Below are positions 1 through 7,400 of a stretch of DNA of 26,368 bases, in pieces (position 1 is the stretch's first letter; the number at the start of each line of letters is the position of its first letter). Source of the stretch: Pantoea cypripedii (GTDB lineage: Bacteria > Pseudomonadota > Gammaproteobacteria > Enterobacterales > Enterobacteriaceae); the NCBI RefSeq assembly GCF_011395035.1, contig NZ_CP024768.1, positions 194,118 to 220,485 on the forward strand, written 5' to 3'. The position numbers were made by a program, and so were the translations under genes. Below the pieces are notes generated by a model. The model worked only from the letters and a program-made list of their open reading frames with translations, was not told the DNA's origin and made no database searches.

Positions 1-402
1 TTCCGCAAACTGCTGGATCAGGGTCAGGCTGGTGAAAACTGTGGTGTTCTGCTGCGCGGTATCAAGCGTGAAGACATCCAGCGTGGTCAGGTACTGGCTA
101 AGCCGGGTACCATCAAGCCGCACACTCAGTTCGAGTCAGAAGTTTACGTTCTGTCTAAAGACGAAGGCGGCCGTCATACTCCGTTCTTCAAAGGCTACCG
201 TCCTCAGTTCTACTTCCGTACAACTGACGTAACCGGTTCAGTAGAACTGCCGGAAGGCGTAGAGATGGTAATGCCGGGCGACAACATCAAAATGGTTGTC
301 ACCCTGATTCACCCGATCGCGATGGACGAAGGTCTGCGCTTCGCAATCCGCGAAGGCGGCCGTACCGTTGGTGCGGGCGTTGTTGCTAAAGTTATCGCTT
401 AA
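1..402 (+). CDS. tufB: Elongation factor Tu, C-terminal part (tufB, 5' truncated by window edge)
   Basis: Reading from base 1 in frame gives 133 codons ending in TAA at 400-402, matching about the last third of the 394-residue EF-Tu. EF-Tu is the GTPase that delivers aminoacyl-tRNA to the ribosome. The fragment starts at FRKLLDQ and covers most of domain 2 (LLRGIKREDIQRGQVLAKPG) and all of domain 3 (GGRHTPFFKGYRPQFYFRTTDVTG, the MPGDN loop, and the C-terminal RTVGAGVVAKVIA). The GTP-binding domain lies outside the window. Enterobacteria carry two near-identical tuf genes; the copy next to secE is tufB, so the symbol rests on context. A strong terminator follows 30 bp after the stop. Confidence 0.97.
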   Translation, partial: FRKLLDQGQAGENCGVLLRGIKREDIQRGQVLAKPGTIKPHTQFESEVYVLSKDEGGRHTPFFKGYRPQFYFRTTDVTGSVELPEGVEMVMPGDNIKMVVTLIHPIAMDEGLRFAIREGGRTVGAGVVAKVIA

Positions 403-432
403 TCTCGATAATATTTGACGCAATGCACACGG

Positions 433-458
433 AAAGGGCATCATTTGATGCCCTTTTT
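433..458 (+). terminator. Rho-independent terminator of tufB
   Basis: Perfect 8-bp stem GGGCATCA (436-443) / TGATGCCC (446-453), extended by AAA/TTT pairing, followed directly by five T. It separates tufB from secE-nusG. Confidence 0.9.
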
Positions 459-577
459 GCACGCTGTTGTATAGAACCTGGCTCATCAGTGATTTTCGGT
501 CATAATCATTGCTGAGACAGGCTCTGTTAAGCGGTGCAGGATACCGAGTTACGCTCTTGAAGCTCATTCGGTTTGGA

Positions 578-596
578 TGCCTCGCCATGCGGGGCA
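578..596 (+). other. Leader hairpin upstream of secE
   Basis: TGCCTCGC (578-585), loop CAT, GCGGGGCA (589-596) form an 8-bp stem with one G-U pair, 34 bp before the secE start. It lacks a T-tract, so it is not a terminator. It lies in the 228-bp tufB-secE gap, where the secE-nusG promoter must also be; a loose -10 candidate is CATAAT at 501-506, but I see no matching -35. Confidence 0.4.
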
Positions 597-630
597 GAAT
601 AGTTTCTGAATTATAGTGGCAGGTTGGTTT

Positions 631-1014
631 ATGAGTGCGAATACCGAAGCTCAAGGGAGCGGACGCGGCCTGGAAACCGTAAAATGGCTGGCTGTTGCCG
701 TATTACTGGTTGTCGCTATTGTTGGTAATTACTACTACCGCGATGTGACACTGCCGTTGCGTGCGCTGGCCGTAGTGGTTCTGATTGCAGTGGCAGGCGG
801 CGTTGCGTTGCTGACCACGAAAGGCAAAGCGACAGTTGCGTTTGCGCGTGAAGCAAGAACCGAGATGCGTAAGGTCATTTGGCCGACTCGCCAGGAAACG
901 CTGCACACCACGTTAATCGTTGCCGCGGTAACTGCCGTGATGTCACTGATTTTGTGGGGACTGGATGGTATTCTTGTCCGCCTTGTATCGTTTATCACTG
1001 GCCTGAGGTTCTGA
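631..1014 (+). CDS. secE: Protein translocase subunit SecE
   Basis: 127-residue inner-membrane subunit of the SecYEG channel, which moves unfolded proteins across or into the cytoplasmic membrane. E. coli SecE has the same length. Three hydrophobic segments are visible (about residues 18-36, 43-62 and 93-112), followed by the amphipathic tail LVSFITGLRF. The conserved cytoplasmic stretch FAREARTEMRKVIWPTRQET before the third helix is the family signature and the essential part of the protein. The open frame runs upstream to 616, but the start at 631 (MSANTEAQ) matches the known N-terminus. The stop is separated from nusG by one base, so the two are co-transcribed and probably translationally coupled, as in E. 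coli. Confidence 0.97.
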   Translation: MSANTEAQGSGRGLETVKWLAVAVLLVVAIVGNYYYRDVTLPLRALAVVVLIAVAGGVALLTTKGKATVAFAREARTEMRKVIWPTRQETLHTTLIVAAVTAVMSLILWGLDGILVRLVSFITGLRF

Positions 1015-1015
1015 G

Positions 1016-1561
1016 ATGTCTGAAGCTCCAAAAAAACGCTGGTACGTCGTGCAGGCGTTTTCCGGTTTCGAAGGCCGCGTAGCCCAGTCGCTGCGTGAGC
1101 ACATCAAATTGCACAATATGGAAGAGTTGTTTGGCGAAGTCATGGTGCCGACTGAAGAAGTCGTGGAAATCCGTGGCGGCCAGCGTCGTAAAAGCGAGCG
1201 CAAATTCTTCCCGGGTTACGTACTGGTTCAGATGGTTATGAACGATGCCAGCTGGCATTTGGTGCGTAGCGTACCGCGTGTTATGGGCTTCATTGGTGGT
1301 ACCTCCGACCGTCCAGCGCCGATCAGCGATAAAGAAGTGGATGCGATCATGAACCGCCTGCAGCAGGTGGGTGATAAACCACGTCCAAAAACTCTGTTCG
1401 AGCCAGGCGAGATGGTACGCGTCAACGACGGTCCATTTGCCGACTTCAACGGCGTGGTGGAAGAGGTGGATTACGAGAAAAGCCGCCTGAAAGTGTCTGT
1501 TTCCATCTTCGGTCGTGCAACACCTGTCGAGCTGGATTTCAGCCAGGTGGAAAAAGGCTAA
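1016..1561 (+). CDS. nusG: Transcription termination/antitermination factor NusG
   Basis: 181 residues, the same length as E. coli NusG. It binds RNA polymerase and suppresses pausing, and its C-terminal domain links the polymerase to Rho (termination) or to ribosomal protein S10 (coupling and rRNA antitermination). The N-terminal NGN domain covers about residues 1-120 (RWYVVQAFSGFE and RKFFPGYVLVQM). The C-terminal KOW domain runs from about 127 to 181 (PGEMVRVNDGPFADFNGVV). The exposed Phe165 in VSIFGRATP, needed for Rho and S10 contact in E. coli, is present. It is the second gene of the secE-nusG unit and is followed by a hairpin that also carries the rplK promoter. Confidence 0.98.
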   Translation: MSEAPKKRWYVVQAFSGFEGRVAQSLREHIKLHNMEELFGEVMVPTEEVVEIRGGQRRKSERKFFPGYVLVQMVMNDASWHLVRSVPRVMGFIGGTSDRPAPISDKEVDAIMNRLQQVGDKPRPKTLFEPGEMVRVNDGPFADFNGVVEEVDYEKSRLKVSVSIFGRATPVELDFSQVEKG

Positions 1562-1581
1562 CACCTTATACATTTTTGTAG

Positions 1582-1610
1582 TTGCAGCAGGCGCGGAATT
1601 TATCTACAAT
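1582..1610 (+). promoter_or_regulatory. Likely promoter of rplK-rplA (L11 operon promoter)
   Basis: TTGCAG at 1582-1587, a 17-bp spacer, and TACAAT at 1605-1610 make a good sigma-70 promoter about 100 bp before rplK. The L11 operon has its own promoter at this place in E. coli. The -10 overlaps the right arm and loop of the hairpin described next. Confidence 0.6.
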
Positions 1611-1627
1611 TTCGCGCCTTTTGTTTT
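1590..1627 (+). terminator. Terminator-like hairpin after nusG
   Basis: GGCGCGGAATT (1590-1600) pairs with AATTTCGCGCC (1608-1618) over 11 positions with one G-U pair, loop TATCTAC, followed by TTTTGTTTTT. It should end the secE-nusG transcript. Confidence 0.75.
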
Positions 1628-1661
1628 TATGCGCTGGCAACAGCGTGTGAATTGTCATCAC

Positions 1662-1691
1662 GGGGAGCCTGTTTTTCAGGCGCTATAACCC
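1662..1691 (+). promoter_or_regulatory. Probable L1-binding element in the rplK leader
   Basis: GCCTG (1667-1671) and CAGGC (1677-1681) form an upper helix; GGGG (1662-1665) and CCC (1689-1691) form a lower helix, leaving an asymmetric loop with GCTATAA on the 3' side. It ends just before the rplK ribosome-binding site. L1 is known to repress the rplK-rplA mRNA by binding a leader structure that mimics its 23S rRNA site. That this is the element is inferred from position and shape. Confidence 0.55.
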
Positions 1692-1706
1692 AATAGAGGA
1701 AATATC

Positions 1707-2135
1707 ATGGCTAAGAAAGTACAAGCCTACGTCAAGCTGCAGGTTGCAGCTGGTATGGCTAACCCGAGCCCACCGGTTGGTCCAGCTCTGGGTCAGCAGG
1801 GCGTTAACATCATGGAATTCTGTAAAGCGTTTAACGCGAAGACCGAATCTCTGGAAAAAGGTCTGCCGACTCCTGTTGTTATCACCGTATATAGCGACCG
1901 TTCTTTCACCTTCGTTACCAAAACACCTCCGGCTGCCGTACTGCTGAAAAAAGCAGCGGGCATCAAGTCTGGTTCTGGTAAGCCGAACAAAGACAAAGTC
2001 GGTAAAGTAACCCGTGCTCAGGTACGTGAAATCGCAGAAACCAAAGCTGCGGACATGACTGGTGCTGACGTAGAAGCGATGACTCGCTCTATCGAAGGTA
2101 CTGCTCGTTCCATGGGCCTGGTAGTGGAGGACTAA
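1707..2135 (+). CDS. rplK: 50S ribosomal protein L11
   Basis: 142 residues, as in E. coli. L11 binds the GTPase-associated region of 23S rRNA with L10 and helps factor binding and the RelA stringent response. The N-terminal domain has the proline-rich PSPPVGPALGQQGVNIMEFCKAFN signature (about residues 21-43), where thiopeptide antibiotics bind near the rRNA. The C-terminal rRNA-binding domain runs from about residue 75. A ribosome-binding site (AGAGGA, 1695-1700) sits at normal distance. rplA follows after three bases, forming the L11 operon, which is controlled by L1 feedback. Confidence 0.98.
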   Translation: MAKKVQAYVKLQVAAGMANPSPPVGPALGQQGVNIMEFCKAFNAKTESLEKGLPTPVVITVYSDRSFTFVTKTPPAAVLLKKAAGIKSGSGKPNKDKVGKVTRAQVREIAETKAADMTGADVEAMTRSIEGTARSMGLVVED

Positions 2136-2138
2136 GAA

Positions 2139-2843
2139 ATGGCTAAGCTGACCAAGCGCATGCGCGTGATCCGTGACAAAGTTGATGTGACCAAACAGTA
2201 TGACATCAACGAAGCTGTTGCTCTGCTGAAAGAACTGGCTACCGCTAAGTTTGTAGAGAGCGTAGACGTTGCTGTTAACCTCGGCATCGATGCTCGTAAA
2301 TCAGATCAGAACGTACGTGGTGCAACTGTACTGCCGCACGGTACTGGTCGTTCAGTACGCGTTGCCGTATTTACCCAGGGCGCAAACGCTGAAGCTGCTA
2401 AAGCAGCTGGCGCAGAGCTGGTAGGTATGGAAGATCTGGCTGATCAGATCAAGAAAGGCGAAATGAACTTTGACGTTGTTATTGCTTCTCCGGATGCAAT
2501 GCGCGTTGTTGGCCAGCTCGGCCAGGTTCTGGGCCCGCGCGGTCTGATGCCGAACCCGAAAGTGGGTACTGTAACTCCGAACGTTGCTGAAGCAGTTAAA
2601 AATGCTAAAGCGGGTCAGGTTCGTTACCGTAACGACAAAAACGGCATCATTCACACCACCATCGGTAAAGTGGACTTCGACGCTGACAAACTGAAAGAAA
2701 ACCTGGAATCTCTGCTGGTTGCGCTGAAAAAAGCAAAACCTGCTCAGGCGAAAGGCGTGTACATCAAGAAAGTTAGCCTGTCCACCACCATGGGCGCTGG
2801 CGTTGCCATCGACCAAGCTGGTCTGAACGCATCAGCAAACTAA
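2139..2843 (+). CDS. rplA: 50S ribosomal protein L1
   Basis: 234 residues, as in E. coli. L1 forms the mobile stalk at the E site that helps release deacylated tRNA, and it represses its own operon by binding the rplK leader. Recognisable family stretches include GTGRSVRVAVFTQG (about residues 68-81), the GPRGLMPNPKVGTVT loop (about 131-145) and the C-terminal YIKKVSLSTTMGAGV. The start is three bases after the rplK stop, consistent with coupled translation. The 353-bp gap that follows holds the rplJ promoter and leader. Confidence 0.98.
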   Translation: MAKLTKRMRVIRDKVDVTKQYDINEAVALLKELATAKFVESVDVAVNLGIDARKSDQNVRGATVLPHGTGRSVRVAVFTQGANAEAAKAAGAELVGMEDLADQIKKGEMNFDVVIASPDAMRVVGQLGQVLGPRGLMPNPKVGTVTPNVAEAVKNAKAGQVRYRNDKNGIIHTTIGKVDFDADKLKENLESLLVALKKAKPAQAKGVYIKKVSLSTTMGAGVAIDQAGLNASAN

Positions 2844-2850
2844 TTGCTGC

Positions 2851-2879
2851 TTGTAACGGGCGAAAAATTCATCTAGAAT
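2851..2879 (+). promoter_or_regulatory. Likely promoter of rplJL-rpoBC
   Basis: TTGTAA (2851-2856), exact 17-bp spacer, TAGAAT (2874-2879), starting 8 bp after the rplA stop. The E. coli L10 promoter lies in the same gap. A leader of about 310 nt would result. The site overlaps an inverted repeat (AACGGGCG 2855-2862 / CGCCCGTT 2884-2891) with the -10 in the loop. Confidence 0.6.
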
Positions 2880-2891
2880 CTTACGCCCGTT

Positions 2892-2918
2892 GTTCTGGTT
2901 GATTGTTCAATCCAGAAC
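2892..2918 (+). other. Hairpin at the start of the rplJ leader
   Basis: GTTCTGG-TTGA (2892-2902) pairs with TCAA-CCAGAAC (2907-2918) with one unpaired T, giving 11 base pairs. No T-tract follows, so it is not a terminator; it may shield the 5' end of the leader RNA. Confidence 0.5.
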
Positions 2919-2978
2919 CCAGATTCATAGTGAATGGAAAATAAAGGCTAACCCCTTTGTAATTCAGTCACTAAGGTT

Positions 2979-3186
2979 GGAGCCAGGCCTTATCCTGGCC
3001 TCCGTCCAAGACCGCAGGAGCACGACATCTTCGGATGAAAAGCTTAATCCCCTGCGTAGACGGTGACAGAACCAAAAAGAATTTTTTTCTTCACTGGATT
3101 CTGCTCACCGTGTAATAGCGCTTATTACCTTCGGGTTAATAGGTGAAGTGAGTTCCAGGGAAATCCTTCCCTGGTCAAATCCAGGA
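2979..3186 (+). ncRNA. L10 leader (autoregulatory mRNA leader of rplJ-rplL)
   Basis: This leader carries the conserved structures bound by the L10-(L12)4 complex, which represses rplJ-rplL translation. A stem GGAGCCAGG (2979-2987) / CCTGGCCTCC (2994-3003) comes first. The core has two stacked helices, CCGTC (3002-3006) / GACGG (3059-3063) and CGCAGG (3013-3018) / CCTGCG (3051-3056), with internal-loop bases of the kink-turn type between them. A CATC-TTCG-GATG hairpin (3026-3037) caps one arm. CGGTGA (3061-3066) can pair with TCACCG (3105-3110). A perfect 8-bp hairpin (3155-3162 / 3167-3174) lies just before the AGGAG ribosome-binding site. I recognise strong similarity to the E. coli leader; the pairings are read by eye. 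Confidence 0.85.
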
Positions 3187-3196
3187 GCAAAAGCTA

Positions 3197-3694
3197 ATGG
3201 CATTAAATCTTCAAGACAAACAAGCGATTGTTGCTGAAGTCAGCGAAGTAGCCAAAGGCGCGCTGTCAGCGGTTGTTGCGGATTCCCGCGGCGTGACCGT
3301 TGATAAAATGACCGAACTGCGTAAAGCAGGTCGTGAAGCTGGCGTTTACATGCGTGTTGTTCGTAACACCCTGCTGCGCCGCGTCGTTGAAGGTACTCCT
3401 TTCGAGTGCCTGAAAGACACGTTTGTTGGTCCGACCCTGATTGCATACTCTATGGAACACCCGGGCGCTGCTGCTCGTCTGTTCAAAGAGTTCGCGAAAG
3501 CGAATGCAAAATTCGAGGTCAAAGCTGCAGCCTTTGAAGGTGAGCTGATCACGGCGGCCAATATTGACCGTCTGGCGACTCTGCCGACTTACGAAGAAGC
3601 ACTGGCACGTCTGATGTCGACCATGAAAGAAGCCGCTGCTGGCAAACTGGTCCGCACTCTGGCTGCTGTTCGCGATGCAAAAGAAGCGGCTTAA
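3197..3694 (+). CDS. rplJ: 50S ribosomal protein L10
   Basis: 165 residues, as in E. coli. L10 anchors the L7/L12 dimers to the 23S rRNA stalk base, and with L12 it represses its own mRNA. The rRNA-binding N-terminal domain covers about residues 1-130 (GVTVDKMTELRKAGREAGVYMRVVRNTLLRRV). The C-terminal helix that binds L7/L12 dimers is the Ala/Lys-rich end from about residue 135 (ARLMSTMKEAAAGKLVRTLAAV). The start follows an AGGAG ribosome-binding site. rplL begins 64 bp downstream in the same transcript. Confidence 0.98.
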   Translation: MALNLQDKQAIVAEVSEVAKGALSAVVADSRGVTVDKMTELRKAGREAGVYMRVVRNTLLRRVVEGTPFECLKDTFVGPTLIAYSMEHPGAAARLFKEFAKANAKFEVKAAAFEGELITAANIDRLATLPTYEEALARLMSTMKEAAAGKLVRTLAAVRDAKEAA

Positions 3695-3758
3695 GGCCAG
3701 ATTCTTTTCCTTCGTACTTTAACGCATAAACTTATACTGATTCTTAGGAACAATTGTT

Positions 3759-4121
3759 ATGTCTATCACTAAAGACCAAATTCTGGAAGCTGTTGCAGCT
3801 ATGTCCGTAATGGAAGTAGTTGAGCTGGTTTCTGCTATGGAAGAAAAATTCGGCGTTTCTGCTGCTGCTGCTGTAGCTGTTGCTGCTGGCCCGGCTGAAG
3901 CTGTTGAAGAGAAAACTGAATTCGACGTCGTACTGAAAGCTGCTGGTGCTAACAAAGTTGCAGTAATCAAAGCCGTTCGTACCGCAACTGGTCTGGGCCT
4001 GAAAGAAGCCAAAGATCTGGTTGAAGCTACCGGCGTGATCAAAGAAGGCATCAGCAAAGCTGACGCAGCTGCACTTGAAGCACAGCTGAAAGAAGCTGGC
4101 GCTGAAGTTGAAGTTAAGTAA
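3759..4121 (+). CDS. rplL: 50S ribosomal protein L7/L12
   Basis: 120 residues; the E. coli protein is 121. This multi-copy stalk protein recruits and activates translation GTPases. The N-terminal dimerisation domain (about 1-32, MSITKDQILEAVAAMSVMEV) is followed by an Ala/Val-rich flexible hinge (VSAAAAVAVAAG) and the C-terminal factor-binding domain (about 53-120, with GLGLKEAKDLVEA). The gene is very rich in GCT, GTT and GAA codons, as expected for one of the most highly expressed proteins. Its ribosome-binding site is AGGAAC. An attenuator and a processing stem follow, lowering expression of rpoBC relative to rplL. Confidence 0.98.
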   Translation: MSITKDQILEAVAAMSVMEVVELVSAMEEKFGVSAAAAVAVAAGPAEAVEEKTEFDVVLKAAGANKVAVIKAVRTATGLGLKEAKDLVEATGVIKEGISKADAAALEAQLKEAGAEVEVK

Positions 4122-4161
4122 GACAACCCTCGGGTTGCAGTCTGAGTAGTTTCAGGCTGAT

Positions 4162-4192
4162 GGCTGGTGACTTTTTGGTCACCAGCCTTTTT
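4162..4192 (+). terminator. Attenuator/terminator between rplL and rpoB
   Basis: Perfect 10-bp stem GGCTGGTGAC (4162-4171) / GTCACCAGCC (4178-4187), loop TTTTTG, then five T. In E. coli the matching site stops most transcripts so that ribosomal protein genes are expressed above rpoBC. Confidence 0.9.
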
Positions 4193-4243
4193 GCGCTACA
4201 GAGCCGCAATGGGGTTTCGCACTGTTTGTCCATTGGTGCTCTT

Positions 4244-4347
4244 CAATATCTTTTTCTATCGACGACTTAATATACTGTTTTCCTGCGCGGGTTCCCTGCC
4301 CATGCTGAAGCAATGAAATGATTTAAGAGTGATAGAAAGACGTATTG
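4244..4347 (+). ncRNA. Long-range stem before rpoB, candidate RNase III processing site
   Basis: Bases 4244-4260 can pair with 4331-4347 over 17 positions with a single C-C mismatch and two G-U pairs. Past a small internal loop, CTTAA (4266-4270) pairs with TTAAG (4323-4327). A long, nearly unbroken duplex in the rplL-rpoB gap fits the RNase III processing known between these genes in E. coli. The role here is inferred from structure and place. A second small hairpin, CTGTCC/GGACAG at 4395-4414, lies closer to rpoB. Confidence 0.55.
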
Positions 4348-4448
4348 CATGTGATGCCTCGCATCGCATGAAAAGCAAAATAGTGTTGCATGAACTGTCC
4401 TTCAGGACGGACAGCGTGGGTCGACTTGTCAGCTAGCTGAGGAACCCT

Positions 4449-7400
4449 ATGGTTTACTCCTATACCGAGAAAAAACGTATTCGTAAGGATTTTGGTAAAC
4501 GTCCGCAAGTGCTGGACATACCTTATCTCCTTTCTATCCAGCTTGACTCGTTCCAGAAGTTTATCGAGCAAGATCCAGAAGGTCAGTACGGACTGGAAGC
4601 TGCATTCCGTTCCGTATTCCCGATCGCGAGCTACAGCGGCAACTCCGAGTTGCAGTATGTCAGCTATCGTCTGGGTGAACCTGTCTTTGACGTAAAAGAA
4701 TGTCAGATCCGTGGCGTGACGTTTTCTGCACCGCTGCGCGTCAAACTGCGTCTGGTGATCTACGAGCGCGAAGCGCCGGAAGGCACAGTCAAAGACATTA
4801 AAGAACAAGAAGTTTACATGGGCGAAATTCCGCTCATGACCGAAAACGGTACCTTTGTCATCAACGGTACTGAGCGTGTTATCGTTTCTCAGCTGCATCG
4901 TAGTCCTGGCGTTTTCTTTGACAGCGATAAGGGTAAAACGCACTCTTCCGGTAAAGTGCTGTACAACGCACGTATCATCCCTTACCGCGGTTCATGGCTC
5001 GACTTCGAGTTTGACCCGAAAGACAACCTGTTCGTCCGTATTGACCGTCGCCGTAAGCTGCCGGCCAGTATCATTCTGCGCGCGCTGCATTTCACCACTG
5101 AGCAGATTCTTGATCTGTTCTTCGAGAAAGTGGTGTTCGAAATCCGCGACAACAAATTGCAGATGGAACTGGTGCCTGAGCGCCTGCGTGGTGAAACCGC
5201 CTCCTTCGATATCGAAGCCAACGGCACGGTCTACGTTGAGAAAGCTCGTCGCATCACTGCGCGCCACATCCGTCAGCTGGAAAAAGACAACATCCAGCAC
5301 ATCGAAGTACCGGTTGAATACATTGCCGGTAAAGTGGTGGCAAAAGACTACATCGACGAGAACACCGGTGAGCTGATTGTTGCAGCGAACATGGAACTGT
5401 CTCTGGATCTGCTGGCGAAACTGAGCCAGTCCGGTCACAAGCGTATTGAGACCCTGTTCACCAACGATCTGGATCACGGCCCGTATATTTCCGAAACGCT
5501 GCGTGTTGACCCAACCAACGATCGCCTGAGCGCGCTGGTTGAGATCTACCGCATGATGCGTCCTGGCGAGCCGCCGACGCGTGAAGCTGCGGAAAACCTG
5601 TTCGAGAACCTGTTCTTCTCTGAAGATCGTTACGATCTTTCTGCGGTTGGCCGCATGAAGTTCAACCGTTCTCTGCTGCGTGATGAGATCGAAGGTTCCG
5701 GTATCCTGAGCAAGTCTGACATCATTGAAGTGATGAAGAAGCTCATCGATATCCGTAACGGTAAAGGCGAAGTGGACGATATCGACCACCTCGGCAACCG
5801 TCGTATCCGTTCCGTCGGCGAAATGGCAGAAAACCAGTTCCGTGTTGGTCTGGTGCGTGTAGAGCGTGCGGTGAAAGAGCGTCTTTCTCTGGGCGATCTC
5901 GACACCCTGATGCCACAGGACATGATCAACGCCAAGCCGATTTCTGCGGCAGTGAAAGAGTTCTTTGGTTCTAGCCAGCTTTCTCAGTTTATGGACCAGA
6001 ACAACCCGCTGTCTGAAATCACGCACAAGCGTCGTATTTCTGCCCTCGGCCCAGGCGGTCTGACCCGTGAACGTGCTGGCTTCGAAGTACGTGACGTACA
6101 CCCGACTCACTACGGTCGCGTATGTCCAATCGAAACGCCGGAAGGTCCGAACATCGGTCTGATCAACTCGCTGTCTGTGTACGCACAGACCAACGAGTAT
6201 GGCTTCCTGGAAACGCCTTATCGTCGCGTGGTGGACGGTAAAGTGAGTGACGAAATCCATTACCTCTCTGCAATTGAAGAGGGTAACTTCGTTATCGCCC
6301 AGGCGAACACCAACCTGAACGACGACGGTTCATTCGTTGACGATCTGGTTACCTGTCGTAGCAAAGGCGAATCCAGCCTGTTTAGCCGCGACCAGGTTGA
6401 CTATATGGACGTTTCGACCCAGCAGGTTGTTTCTGTGGGTGCGTCACTGATCCCGTTCCTGGAACACGATGACGCCAACCGTGCATTGATGGGTGCAAAC
6501 ATGCAACGTCAGGCGGTTCCGACTCTGCGTGCTGATAAGCCGCTGGTTGGTACCGGTATGGAGCGTGCTGTTGCCGTTGACTCCGGTGTAACCGCCGTAG
6601 CCAAACGTGGCGGTACTATCCAGTACGTTGATGCATCACGTATCGTGATCAAGGTTAACGAAGATGAGATGTACCCGGGCGAAGCCGGCATCGACATCTA
6701 CAACCTGACCAAATATACCCGTTCAAACCAGAACACCTGTATCAACCAGATGCCGTGTGTTTCTCTGGGCGAACCGATTGAGCGCGGCGACGTGCTGGCA
6801 GATGGCCCGTCTACCGACCTCGGTGAACTGGCGCTGGGCCAGAACATGCGCGTCGCGTTCATGCCGTGGAACGGTTACAACTTCGAAGACTCCATCCTCG
6901 TTTCTGAGCGTGTAGTACAGGAAGATCGTTTCACTACCATCCACATTCAGGAACTGGCTTGTGTGTCTCGTGACACCAAACTGGGGCCAGAAGAGATCAC
7001 TGCTGACATCCCGAACGTGGGTGAAGCTGCGCTCTCCAAACTGGATGAATCCGGCATTGTTTACATCGGCGCTGAAGTGACCGGTGGTGACATTCTGGTT
7101 GGTAAGGTAACGCCGAAAGGTGAAACCCAGCTGACGCCAGAAGAGAAACTGCTGCGTGCGATCTTCGGTGAAAAAGCCTCTGACGTGAAAGATTCGTCAC
7201 TGCGCGTGCCGAACGGCGTTTCCGGTACCGTTATTGACGTGCAGGTCTTTACCCGCGATGGCGTGGAAAAAGATAAGCGCGCGCTGGAAATCGAAGAAAT
7301 GCAGCTGAAGCAGGCGAAGAAAGACCTGTCTGAAGAACTGCAGATCCTCGAAGCTGGCCTGTTTGGTCGTATCCAGGCGGTGCTGATCTCTGGTGGTGTT

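Noticed and set aside
5961..6120. Rifampicin-resistance changes in rpoB
   Set aside because: Asp516, His526, Arg529, Ser531 and Leu533 are all the sensitive-type residues.
4992..6260. Antisense open frame of 422 codons within rpoB
   Set aside because: It is a shadow of the strongly conserved rpoB gene; the protein shows no recognisable family and the codon pattern follows the sense strand.
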